Part shown: one piece after another, positions 1 to 8,287 of the stretch
Layout: each line of letters opens with the position of its first letter
Position numbering within the stretch: the stretch's first letter is position 1
Source: Ganoderma boninense
Taxonomy: Eukaryota > Basidiomycota > Agaricomycetes > Polyporales > Polyporaceae
NCBI GenBank assembly: GCA_002900995.3
Contig: PJEW03000065.1
Coordinates: 1-12,867, forward strand
Direction: 5' to 3'
Length of the DNA: 12,867 bases
Program-made: the position numbers and the translations under genes
Notes under the pieces: model-generated
The model's database searches: none
What the model was told of the DNA's origin: nothing
The model's input: the letters and a program-made list of their open reading frames with translations, nothing else

Positions 1-385
1 TCCCCCCGCGGGCAGTTTTGCATTGAACTGGGGCCGTGTACTCCTGGAAAAGTCCCAAAACCTTTCCCGATATCCCTTGCAAAGCTTGACAAGTTCAGCG
101 GGGGACCCTCCTTGTCGCAGCCCGCGCAGGGGAAACCCTTTGAAGGCTGTGCTAAAAATCGCCTAGTCTCCCCAAAGGGAAACTAGTTCCCCCGGCGACC
201 CTTTACAATGTGGGGCCCAAAGCCCAGGCTCCCCGCTCCTTCCGTGGGGCTTATGAGGATGGTAAATCCAAATTTTGCGTCGCAAAGGGCGTGCCAACCC
301 CGTTTCCGGGCCATAAGGGTTTTTGGTAGTAGTTTCGACGGCGGACAAAAAACGGAACCATCCTGTGCGGGATTTCCATTCGTAT
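1..385. other. Unassigned left edge, possible continuation of gag-like region
   Basis: No family is recognisable here in any frame. Minus-strand frames stay open in pieces (for example 389 to 183) but switch frame. The stretch is strikingly rich in short homopolymer runs of C, G and A, such as the opening run of six C and many 3-5 base runs, which is a context where sequencing indels accumulate. By position it could be the continuation of the gag-like region that begins near 976, but nothing in the residues proves that. Confidence 0.2.
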
Positions 386-976
386 TCACGTGGGGCGATC
401 TGGAGATGGAGTTGTATGGTGTCGAATCGGTGGCGGGGGCAGGGTAGCATGTGCGGGTGTGGATGCTCGACTGTGCAGCTGATGAAGAGGATTGAGGGTT
501 GGTGGAGTGTTGAGGCTGAATGGCCTCTTGCTTGGGTTCTCTTGTACTTCCGGTTTTTTCTCTGCCTTTGGGAGTTTGTAAGTTGAAGCAATGGTGGGTG
601 GCGGGAGTCGAGGTTCGTCGCTTGTCGATAGACGTCTCTGTACGAGTTCAAGGAGTCTTGTTCGGAGATTGGGGAGACCCTGTTGCTCGTAGCGGACTGG
701 GGGATTTCGACTTGGAACGACTCTGGGGGTTGTGAGGTAGGGGGCGTGAGGCAGGGCGGGAATGAGGATTCCTGGATGCGATTGAGGGGCGGCTTGGCGA
801 GCTGGGGGTCGGCTGGAATCTCGATGCAGGTGCTGGTGGGTTTGCGATCTTCGACGATTAGGATTCCTGCTCTTTGGTGGTGAGGAGTCTAGGGGCGATG
901 CTTCACGAGTTTCAAGGGTATCGTTGAATGTGTGTGATCGGTGGGGGCAGCGGGTTGCTCTCGCAGTAGTGACCAC
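386..976 (-). pseudogene. Possible gag-like N-terminal remnant of a Ty3/gypsy element
   Basis: This is an open minus-strand frame of about 196 codons, rich in Pro, Ser, Arg and Thr (for example the stretch PPPPIRHHTTPSPDRP near its end). No capsid or zinc-knuckle motif is visible. It lies about 460 bp downstream, in the transcribed direction, of LTR A and its putative primer-binding site, which is where gag should begin. Low-complexity Pro/Ser-rich N-termini are common in basidiomycete gag proteins. It has no ATG: the frame opens after a TAA at 986-988 and the first possible start is a GTG, so the true start is either lost or shifted by an indel. The call rests mainly on position. It could also be a chance GC-rich open frame. 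Confidence 0.3.
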
Positions 977-1420
977 GAGGTTTGCTTATATCGTACCTCA
1001 GTACTCTCCTGTAATGCAGTGGGGTGAAATACGTTGTCCCCAGCTTGGAAGTCCACGTGAATCTCGCTTCCTTATCCTAGGATGAAACGGCAGGTCACGA
1101 TCCGAACACTGTCTGCTCAGCCTCTCGGCCTGGTTGCTGTGTCTTAGCCATAGGACGGACCAAGGGTGCTTCTGCTTGGTTGGTTTCGCCCTTTCTCTAG
1201 CCTCCCCGCGTGAGCGCGGACCACTTCTGTCGTACGGGGTTCGTGTTAGGAGCTTTCCCGCGTACTGTACCACTAGAGTGGCAAGCTTCAGGTTGCGCCG
1301 GACCAACGTCGATGGTGTGACTAGAGGCGCACTACGCTAGGCCAACCACAGAGGATCTAAGGTGCGTACCTGTACGAGAGGGGAAATGAGTGTGGGTGGA
1401 GTACGCCGGGCTCGTGTAGA
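977..1420 (-). other. Probable untranslated leader between LTR A and gag-like frame
   Basis: No protein family is recognisable in this stretch. It separates the putative primer-binding site beside LTR A from the gag-like frame, so the simplest reading is a retrotransposon 5' leader transcribed on the minus strand. An ORF of about 100 codons (1306 to 998, minus) is present but has no recognisable motif. Confidence 0.3.
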
Positions 1421-1431
1421 AGTTTCGATCC
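1421..1431 (-). promoter_or_regulatory. Putative self-priming primer-binding site of LTR A element
   Basis: On the minus strand this reads GGATCGAAACT and starts 4 bases past the 3' end of LTR A. It is complementary, with one extra base, to AGTTTCGACC at minus-strand 1631-1622 inside the same LTR. That position is about 30 bases downstream of the LTR's TATA-like box, where the transcript should start. Tf1/sushi-type chromoviruses are known to prime reverse transcription by folding the mRNA 5' end onto such a site rather than using a tRNA. The pairing is short and could be coincidence, but both its location and its partner are as expected. Confidence 0.45.
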
Positions 1432-1435
1432 TTAA

Positions 1436-1905
1436 TGTTACGAGCTGTGCTTGTCGAGTAAGATAGTGGAGGAGGCTTATAGAGACGAGCAAGGTGTCGT
1501 CGACCGAGACTTGTGCAGCGAGAGCGGAGCAGGGCTTCAGACAGTCAGGCTGGAGATAAGATGTACTGAGCGTAGTAACTAACGAGCGAGAATAGCAGCG
1601 AGGCTTACCTGGAGACAGAGAGGTCGAAACTGAGTTACAGGTAGCGGCGAAGTACAGGTTTATAATACATGTATGGACAATGGGAACCGGGACAATTAGG
1701 TAATATGGACACGGAAACCAGTGGAAGAAATGGTATGGTAGTAACAATGACGACGGGTAACAATGGGTAATCAGAGTTGATTGCTACTGCGAGAATCAAG
1801 GTGACAGGTTTTAGCTAAACATACGGAGGACCAATAAGGCACGAGCGGGAGGACACAGACAGTCAAGGGAAAGAGAGAGCCGGGGTAGGCGCGAGCGTGC
1901 GTTCA
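1436..1905 (-). repeat. LTR A (probable 5' LTR), minus orientation
   Basis: This 470-bp stretch aligns along its whole length with 2254-2747. On the minus strand it begins TGAACGC and ends CGTAACA, giving the TG...CA ends typical of LTRs, and the similarity to LTR B stops at both ends. It contains a TATA-like box and ends in a pyrimidine-rich third. The adjacent self-complementary block to its left and a possible gag frame further left suggest it is the 5' LTR of an element that runs out of the window on the left. No matching 5-bp target duplication is visible at the flanks (CTTAA left, TGACA right). Confidence 0.75.
1657..1668 (-). promoter_or_regulatory. TATA-like box of LTR A
   Basis: The minus strand reads a TATTATAAACC-type sequence here, aligned with the TATATAAG of LTR B. 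It lies about 30 bp upstream of the block that pairs with the putative primer-binding site, placing the transcript start near 1631. Confidence 0.45.
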
Positions 1906-2253
1906 TGACATTGATAGATAGTACTGGGGTACAGTATTGACTGGATGATCAAGTCGATGAGATGAGTCTCATCGCTCACCCACAATTCAGTACACTCCGG
2001 GCCCCCACTGGACAAGCGGCAAACAACACCAGTCCATACCATCTCTATCCCTGACACAGCTATTCCTAGGTCACGTTGGACCCCCCATTGTGCCCTTTGT
2101 CCTAAGAAGGATCTGTGGATGCTCCAATCGAAATATCTCGGCTTACATTTCACCTTGCAGATAACAAATATGCTTGTACACGGCCAAGATCTCGAATATC
2201 GCCCGCTAGACTACTACTCTCGGCTTTCGAGTAATACTTGAATCGACAACTGA
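1906..2253. other. 348-bp spacer between the two LTRs, with a perfect 8-bp hairpin
   Basis: No coding family is recognisable and there is no similarity to either LTR. It includes a perfect inverted repeat, CGATGAGA at 1955-1962 and TCTCATCG at 1967-1974, with a 4-base loop. The spacer could be the original DNA between two neighbouring insertions, or all that is left of the interior of a miniature element. Confidence 0.4.
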
Positions 2254-2747
2254 TGTTACGACTGGCTGTCGACAGTAAGATCAAGCAGGAGGCGTACAGA
2301 AGACGGAGCCAAGGGCGCCAACGAGCACTTGTGCACGAGAGCGGAGCAAGGGGCCGTCGACAGTCAGCGCTGGAGATTAAGATGATTTGAGCAGACGTAA
2401 AACTAACGACGACGACATACAAGTGAGGCTACCTACCTGGAGACAAGAGTTCAAAGACTGGAAGGTCTTCCAGGTAGCGAAGTACAGGTCTTATATACAC
2501 TGTAGCGGGACAATGGGAACCGGCGGACAATAGGTGACTGAATAGACACGGGAACCATGGACAAGAACTCAACTGGTAATGTAGTACAATAAACGACGGA
2601 AACATGGTAACAGAGTTATTGAAGCTGCGAGAAAGAAGGGACCGCTTTGCTAAAAACGGAGGACAATAAGCGACGACGAGCGGAAGGCAAGACAGTCAAA
2701 AAGGGCAAAGAAGAGACGCCGGGTAAGGCGCTGAGCGGTAGCGTTCA
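2254..2747 (-). repeat. LTR B (probable 3' LTR of chromovirus), minus orientation
   Basis: This 494-bp stretch is a diverged copy of LTR A, with the same minus-strand ends (TGAACGC start, CGTAACA end) and a clearer TATA box. Immediately upstream on the minus strand come a short purine run, a decayed chromodomain and a decayed integrase, the order expected in front of a 3' LTR. Unlike LTR A, no convincing primer-binding complement follows it, which agrees with a 3' LTR. Differences from LTR A include many single-base indels as well as substitutions. Confidence 0.75.
2490..2500 (-). promoter_or_regulatory. TATA box of LTR B
   Basis: The minus strand reads GTGTATATAAG here, at the position matching the TATA-like sequence of LTR A, just upstream of the conserved CCTGTACTTCG block. 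This supports leftward transcription. Confidence 0.5.
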
Positions 2748-2757
2748 TCCGCAAATA

Positions 2758-2765
2758 CCCCTCCT
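2758..2765 (-). other. Short polypurine-tract-like sequence before LTR B
   Basis: The minus strand reads AGGAGGGG, ending 10 bases before the TG start of LTR B. Retroviral-type elements use a polypurine tract beside the 3' LTR to prime plus-strand synthesis. This one is short, so the call rests on position. Confidence 0.35.
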
Positions 2766-2982
2766 AAGGATCAGCTGTCCTGACGATATGAGTCTTCTTG
2801 TTCAGAGGGCCAGGGAGCGTCGGGATGTGTTGAATGAAACTTGTTGCAGCACTTTTGGCGCATTTTGCTAGATCCGACACGTCTATCACCCAGCTATCGC
2901 ATGTTCCAAGGGCCCCAGCCCTTCCAGTGACAAGATACTGCAGTTTCAATTCCACCGCCATGAGCCGACGCGACTCTAACAT
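2764..2982 (-). pseudogene. Decayed chromodomain at the integrase C-terminus
   Basis: The open minus-strand frame contains QYLV, then a G-A-G stretch, DSWV, DLAK and a Leu/Phe-rich helix. In a neighbouring frame the middle reads WKGWGP. Together these match the order of a chromodomain: the aromatic-containing YLVKW..W.P strand, the W.P..NL element and the final helix. In chromoviruses this domain follows the integrase and guides insertion to chromatin. The change of frame in the middle shows at least one indel. It ends beside the purine run in front of LTR B, as a terminal domain of the polyprotein should. Confidence 0.6.
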
Positions 2983-3019
2983 TCCTCGCTAATTCGTACT
3001 CTTCCTCTCCTTCCACTCA

Positions 3020-3720
3020 AGAGCTCAGTTCAAGGGGATGCCAGGACTGGGAAGTTGCTTCTTTGTGCGGTTTAGGAGTGTGACATAGAACAGGGGTGCG
3101 AGCCCATGTCTTTGGGGACTTCGAGGCTTGTCAAGACCAAGTGTGCCCACCTTGCACTTAAGGTATGAGGCCAGCGTACTGGTCCACCAGCCTTCCGAGA
3201 GCTCCTGGGACACGGAAGTTTCCTCGTGTTGAGCAACACCTTCTGACCTCCTTGAATCTGGAGGCAGTGGAGACATAGCGATCGTAGTACTCCCTTCATT
3301 ACGTCTGGCTGCCAGGGTTAAGGCTGAGGTCGCAATCTCCTTGCCTGCTGCATCACTGCCTCTCTTCGTTCATTTCCGCCGTAGGCACCGTGGCTGGATA
3401 CGATTGGAACGTGGAACCTGAGGTTATCAGCCGTACCTGAGGTAAAACGTGCGAGTCCCCTGTGGATGAATGGTACGCCGCTGAAGTTGAAGCAGTACTT
3501 CTGACTAGTGGCATGCCACTTGACCCAATCGTCACGGCGCCTTGAAGCAGTACACTCCGCAGGTACGACCTCTATCATCCTGGTTCCATCGCTCTTGGAC
3601 TGTCATCCTGTTGTGGGTGGTAGGCTGTGGACAGCGGCTTTTCTATGTCGAGGCCTTTAAGGATTGCACAGAAGAGCTTGCAGAGAAGTTGGGGTCCCCC
3701 GATGATGTATCACGGTGCGG
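3020..3720 (-). pseudogene. Frameshifted Ty3/gypsy (chromovirus) integrase, core and C-terminal parts
   Basis: In the minus direction the following motifs appear in order but in different frames. A SDRG-like segment with the second catalytic Asp (about 3700) comes first, then GLDIEKPLSTAYHPQ (about 3655-3611), where the segment carrying the catalytic Glu should follow but is scrambled. RRDDWVKW (about 3541-3519) and YHSSTG (about 3480) follow. The C-terminal part has GQKVLLNTR (about 3250), a SRK..GP segment and PVFYVTLL (about 3095). These are the normal landmarks of Ty3/gypsy integrases, which insert the cDNA copy into the genome. The zinc-binding HHCC domain and first catalytic Asp are not found to the right, so the element is cut at about 3720-3770. 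At least four frame changes make it non-functional as written. Confidence 0.85.
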
Positions 3721-4223
3721 GGACTGCTGCGAAAACAACAGAACCAGCTAACTGTGAGAAAGAAAGGAGAGAGTCATCGGGTGCTCGCTAAACGCAGTCG
3801 AACCAATACCACAGAGGGCCTGAAGCACCAGCGGACTAGTCTGTCCAAGAGTGCGTGACGCGCGGAGGGGCCGTAAGTATAGACATAGCGAGGGCTCTCG
3901 GCGAAGCTCGAGTCAAAACAATGGACTTGGACGGCGATGGCGAATGCCGAGAGGCTACCCGGTACTCCAGCCCGCACCAAACCGATAGCCCCCAGATGTG
4001 CGAGAGACACGGGGGTATGGCCATAGGCTACGCAGCTCCCGCAGCGGCCGAGCTCAATTTGCATACATGGATATCCAGATGGGGATCGCGGAATGGGAAT
4101 CATGGTGATTTAGGGCATGGAACGGAAATAGGGAATGACGGAAGCAGGCGAAGTAATCGAGGTTAAGAGGTTATTGCGGCAACTTGTCTCATAGAAAGGG
4201 ATAGCGAGAACGAAGCGAGGAAA
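3721..4223. other. Unassigned sequence right of the chromovirus break
   Basis: The integrase sequence stops and no upstream integrase or RNase H motif follows. A plus-strand frame from 3855 to 4166 and a minus-strand frame from 4103 to 3774 are open, but neither shows a motif. A pyrimidine-rich tract ending in CACAG (minus strand, about 3775-3750) looks like an intron acceptor, but no matching gene was found. Confidence 0.3.
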
Positions 4224-4287
4224 TGGAGCGAATATGTTCAACGACTTGTCACTTTTGGAGCGAATATGTTCAAACGACTGTCACTAT
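4224..4287. repeat. Two-copy 32-bp tandem duplication
   Basis: TGGAGCGAATATGTTCAA-type units occur back to back at 4224-4255 and 4256-4287. They are nearly identical, with one base added and one lost between the copies. Confidence 0.8.
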
Positions 4288-4399
4288 TGAGCGCCGATGA
4301 AAACTCGGGCAGACATCGAAGTCCCGGCCGGTCTAATGAAATAGGTCCTACCAAATGGCGAAATTAAAGTGAGCGATGCGAAGTGTGTACACGCGTATA

Positions 4400-4448
4400 C
4401 CACGGGTCGGTCCGATGCAGAAAGGGGGTCCTAACGAGCGACCCGTGG
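4400..4448. repeat. Inverted repeat with 10-bp perfect stem
   Basis: CCACGGGTCG at 4400-4409 is mirrored by CGACCCGTGG at 4439-4448 with a 29-base loop. It could form a hairpin, but no T-run or gene context suggests a terminator role. Confidence 0.6.
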
Positions 4449-5940
4449 ACCACAACGGACCGATTACACGGAGGCGAAACACCGGATTTGAACACCGAGC
4501 TTGGTGAGGTGTAGTATCCGGTACGCGGCGAGCGACGGAGTGGGCGACAAGGTGAGCGACCGGCGCGAAACGAACGAAGACAGACGAGTCGGCGAAGGCA
4601 AAAGAGTAGGGCGTTATAACGGAACAGGAATACGGCCTATCCGAGTGGTAAACAGGCTACAAGCCCATCAAACTCCCCCCCACTGAAAATCTGAACTGTC
4701 CCTCAGTTCGCGTGTGATCGTTGGAGTCGATGACGAAGAAGCGAGGTAAGCATGACGTTGGGCGATGAACAACATTGGCAGAGTTCGATGCGAACAGGGG
4801 TAGACGATCTTTCGCCTTGACACCATCAATGACACCGACGAAGAAACTCGCCGCGACGAGATTAACAGCCTGGCAGCATGATTCTTCCCCCATTGATGGA
4901 CGCCTGCGGGGGGAAGTGGACAGATTGAGGGACTCATCCAGAGGCGTCCCATCCCGGTAACCGATGTCGAGTGCGGCGCGGGACCTAGCTGACCGAGTGG
5001 TTACGCATGTAATCGGCGACGTAGGCCTGAGCGACTGACCGAGAAAGATCGTTATATAGTGCGCAGAGTGATCCTTGGCGGGACGAGACGCGCGAGTTGG
5101 TTGTCCTAGTCAGCGCTCCAGGGGATCCTGAGACCGTGCGCGCAGCTAGTGAACGACTGGGCGACACGTTCGGTCACCTATACGCGCACTCGCCAGCCGA
5201 TGCGCTATCGAACGGCAGTTGTCGAGCGCGCGATCGGCCGAGCGAAACGTGTGGAAAGGCGGCGGCTCTCCGAGCTCTGCTTACGAGCGAAGTTACGACA
5301 CCTTTCGTCCATACGACAGTTGGTGTTCAAGATTCCAACACTTGGTGGATTGTGCCGGCCCGCGCTTCGTAACTAATTCGGCCGTGTACGGCGGTAGACA
5401 GTGCGCGGTGACGGGCGACACAAGAGAGAATATCGCCTCGACTCTCTGAGAGAGAACAGCGCGCAGAGGAACATAGCGAGTTGCAACGCGCAGATCGCTA
5501 GCGCGAGCAAGCGCGAGAATGGCGACGCGAAGTGTTGAGGGCGATCTGAGAGCTGGAGCGGGGAAGCGACTAGGCAAGGCACAACGGGACGGTGGTACGA
5601 TAGGAGTGACGTTCTAATTGAAATGACTTACGATCGAGTCGATGATGCGAGCTAGGAGCGATGACGCGTAGTGAACGCAGGCGTGCGCTGAAATGTGGTG
5701 AGCGGCTAGGGGCGAATGGAAGTGAGTATTTTTAAGTGGGCGCGGACGCAAGCGAACGCGAAAACACTCCCCCTTCCCTGCCATGGTCGGACAACTCAGC
5801 GACCATTGCAGCCGTCTTGTAGCGACACTGGAGCGGATCGCGCGCGAGCGATGCCGATGAACTATACGACTACGGTCGCATCTGCTGTCGCCTATCCAGA
5901 TCGCGTCGATGTAGCCAGCTTCGCCATGGTCGTGGGGGGC
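4449..5940. other. CpG-rich unassigned region
   Basis: GAGCGAC- and GCGAA-like words recur throughout (for example around 4530-4590 and 5460-5530). Many short frames are open by virtue of GC content, but none carries a motif I recognise on either strand. The best-looking plus-strand frame (about 5149-5376) is Arg-rich and has no clear family. The high CpG content argues against heavy methylation-driven decay of this stretch. Confidence 0.35.
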
Positions 5941-5947
5941 TAAAGGC

Positions 5948-6475
5948 GTGGCGACTCTCACCGGCAGCACCGTTATCTCTCGACGTTATATTAAAGGGAC
6001 ACGCGGTACCGTCGCGCCGAGGTTATTCGCGGAATCGTACGTGGAGTTCGCTCGTCGGAGGGGGCCCGTGCTAATGAGGGATTGCAGGAACAATATGAAC
6101 CTTGTGACGAAGACACGGGTCCAACCGAAGGGTGGATTCGCGACCTCCGCGCAAGTATTGGAACGATGTCCCGAGGACTACAGCGATGCTGCGTATTTCG
6201 CTCTCAGACTGGGAGCCTTATCGTCAACGTTGACCGAGCGTCAATCCCGGGTGGACATGAGGACGCTGGCGCCCGAGGTCCGCAAAAGGCGTTTGCGTTC
6301 GGCCGCCTTGTACAAGCAGCTCGCGAACGCGTCTCTGGACTGGGCGACGGGTGAGGCGCAACCGAGTACTTGTGCGCCCCACGGCGGCCGATGCAGCCGT
6401 GCACAGGCAGTGGGAAGCCTTGCCCTGAGCTCGTACGATCAGAACGAACCAATAAACTTCGAAACCGAGTTCTAG
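5948..6475 (+). CDS. Open frame of unknown nature (doubtful)
   Basis: This is the longest open frame in the GC-rich middle of the window (about 175 codons). It begins at a GTG just after an upstream stop, not at an ATG; the first Met lies about 40 codons in. The residues are mixed and soluble-looking (for example LERCPEDYSDAAYFALRLG) with no signal peptide, membrane segment or known motif. An overlapping frame at 6082-6354 is also open, as expected by chance in GC-rich DNA. It may be part of a frameshifted coding region or may be spurious. Confidence 0.15.
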   Translation: MATLTGSTVISRRYIKGTRGTVAPRLFAESYVEFARRRGPVLMRDCRNNMNLVTKTRVQPKGGFATSAQVLERCPEDYSDAAYFALRLGALSSTLTERQSRVDMRTLAPEVRKRRLRSAALYKQLANASLDWATGEAQPSTCAPHGGRCSRAQAVGSLALSSYDQNEPINFETEF

Positions 6476-6832
6476 GCGATCGGGCGAAAGAAAGGCCGAA
6501 AGCGAAGCGCGCGAGCGAAAGCGAAGTAATGGTACGATAGTCGCCTTGTTATCGAGTCGTCGAATAAATCGCGATTAGATTGCCGGTACGTCTTCTTGGC
6601 ACTGGGGCTTGATGACTTGGCCGCCTCAGGAATGTCCGCCTCAGAGACCGCGCAACACATCCGTTCGATGAAGCACCAACTTCTCGGGACCGAAGGGCAA
6701 TGGAAGCATTCGACGGGCGGGGCGCCAAGCTGGCGCGCGTCGGTGAAGTCTGGTAGAAACCTCGGCCGACGAGGGCTTGGTAAACGTCGACCAGCGGGTG
6801 CAGAAGGGTACATGCCGCCGGTTTGCTAGGCA
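6476..6832. other. Unassigned GC-rich sequence
   Basis: Both strands hold short open frames: plus 6596-6829, and minus 6813-6472 with an acidic/Ser-Lys segment around EADIPEAAKSSSPSAKK. None is recognisable. The start is dominated by GCGAAAGC-like words. Confidence 0.25.
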
Positions 6833-6859
6833 ATAAAGGACAGCCTCGACGGTCGGCTG

Positions 6860-7030
6860 GTGTTCTCCTCCCCCAGCTTGTGCGCCTCTCACTCCTTCAC
6901 CTGCACTTGTTTGCTCACAAACCGCCTACCCACCACATTTCCTGTCCCCCACCAAACTCCTCGCAAGGACACGGCCCGGCCGACAAGCTCGCGGCCTCAC
7001 GAAGCGGCGCGCCTTCGTCGCGCAGTTGCG
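6860..7030 (+). promoter_or_regulatory. Pyrimidine-rich tract, possible fungal promoter/5' UTR
   Basis: From about 6865 to 6965 the plus strand is strongly C/T-rich (CTCCTCCCCC, CACTCCTTCACC, CCCCCACCAAACTCC). Tracts of this kind often sit just upstream of fungal transcription or translation starts. It precedes the ATG at 7034, which has A at -3 and G at +4. No TATA box was identified. Confidence 0.3.
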
Positions 7031-7033
7031 ACG

Positions 7034-8270
7034 ATGGACGCCGACGGTCGGGAGGACGACAAGGCCCACATCGTGTTGGGGGTCGAGGACATGGCGATCG
7101 CTCTGGTCGCGTCGAATTCGTCCTTTTTGCGCTCGTATCCTGACACGACTTTTTTCAGGGGAGCGCTTCGGAAGCGGGCGAAGAGCCCGAAGGAAATCGA
7201 GCGGACTCGCTGACAGTGTGTTCACCGACACCAAACCCAACTCTCGTGTCGGTCTCGAACGACTGGCGCCGGGACTGGGCGAGCCCCGACATTCACCGCG
7301 CGTACGAGGCGCGAAGAGGCAGCCCACCCGCTGCCAAGGCCGCCGCAGCCGCCGAACGCGAATCGCAGACCGCGAAAGCAACGCGTGACTCGCGCTTTCC
7401 TCGCGGAGAAGAAGCGGGGGCGCTCGAGGAGAAGAGGCAGGCATGCGCGACGGCTGCTCGACTACCCCTGGGGCGACGGGACTCGCCCTTCTGCTCCATC
7501 CTCCCTCCCCAAACCACCGGTCCGCCGTCGACTCCACGATGCCGAGGCATGGGCGACGGCGGCGGAAGCGCAAGCGCGACTCGTCGGCTGTCGCTGGCGA
7601 ACCCGAGGCGAAGAAGACTCAGCGCGAAGGCGGCGCGAAAGGACCCCGGCCTTGTATGGCCCAAGTCATCGATTCCGGAGCGATGGTTCGTTCTTTTCGT
7701 TTTCGCGCGGTTTTCGGCTACTGTGATAGTTTTTTTGCTGCTTTTCGATAGTGCGCGACAATGTGCGAACAAGCGCGCCTCTGCGAGCCGCTCCGCGACC
7801 ACTCCCGCTGCATAGAGATGCTGGAACGGACCAAAAGGGGTTGCAGCACGGGTCAATGTCGTAACGCGAGTGGTTCCGGACGCTTCGCTCGGACCCAAGC
7901 GAACTAAGGTGGGTCTCCGCTCAACTTCCATGCCGCTAGGCCTGACTCACAGAATCGGGCGACAGCGCTCCTGCCTCTGCCGCATCGGCTTTCTTTCGCC
8001 CGCGGACCCCGTCGCTTCTTTCGAGTCGCGCGCCGACTCTCCGGCTCTTCCCCAGACCCCACTCCTGCGGCACCCTCGTCGTCCTCGCCGCCGGCTTCCC
8101 TCCTTCCTGCACCGGTGCTGTTCAACTTCGAGGCCAATGCCGTCACCTCCTCCTCTCCAGCAACCCGCTGCTGCCGGCGACGACTTCGTGCCGCCCTTTC
8201 CCTTCGACCTCCCCAATCAAGGCCGTTTCAGCCGCAGGCGACGGGCGAAGCGACGCGCGCATGACTGATC
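7034..8270 (+). CDS. Candidate intron-containing gene of unknown function, probably broken
   Basis: The ATG at 7034 has a strong context (A at -3, G at +4) and opens an acidic stretch, MDADGREDDK. A good acceptor lies at 7140-7158 (CTGAC, then a T-run and CAG). Downstream of it a frame reads GSASEAGEEPEGNRADSL and then NDWRRDWASPDIHRAYEARRG, phase-compatible with several upstream GT donors (7073, 7082, 7106). Further on, another frame has a basic RRRRKRKR run, like a nuclear signal. A canonical-looking intron (AAG/GTGGGT at 7909, CTGACTCAC/AG at 7952, 44 bp) leads into a Pro/Ser/Ala-rich frame with C/G-ending codons up to about 8270. The pieces do not join into one frame without an indel near 7400-7450. 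No family is recognised. The palindromic element begins 17 bp later. It could all be chance in GC-rich DNA. Confidence 0.25.
7909..7952 (+). other. Candidate spliceosomal intron
   Basis: GTGGGT donor after AAG, CTGAC branch-like word, and an acceptor AG 9 bases beyond it. The 44-bp length is at the low end for fungal introns. Removing it joins an open frame on each side. Confidence 0.35.
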
Positions 8271-8287
8271 GCTGGAGTTCCGTGGCG

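Larger units (their letters stand above)
2254..3720 (-). mobile_element. 3' half of a chromovirus (Ty3/gypsy with chromodomain)
   Basis: Integrase, chromodomain, purine run and 3' LTR follow in canonical order on the minus strand. No gag, protease, reverse transcriptase or RNase H is recognisable to the right, so only the distal part survives here. The Tf1/sushi-like self-priming feature seen beside the related LTR A fits the same lineage. Confidence 0.75.

Noticed and set aside
1337..1747. Minus-strand open frame of 136 codons
   Set aside because: It lies inside LTR A and its leader, and the corresponding frame is broken in LTR B, so it is not a conserved gene.
1436..2747. A single miniature retrotransposon formed by LTR A, spacer and LTR B
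   Set aside because: The flanks show no target duplication, and the integrase-chromodomain-purine run to the right fits LTR B as the 3' LTR of a larger element better.
5040..5480. Decayed Tc1/mariner-like transposase on the plus strand
   Set aside because: A few Arg-rich segments loosely recalled the helix-turn-helix region, but no catalytic DDE block, no terminal repeats and no TA duplication could be shown.
7293..7931. Minus-strand open frame of 212 codons
   Set aside because: It is the antisense of the GC-rich candidate gene region, has Ala/Arg/Ser-biased composition and shows no motif; such frames stay open by composition.
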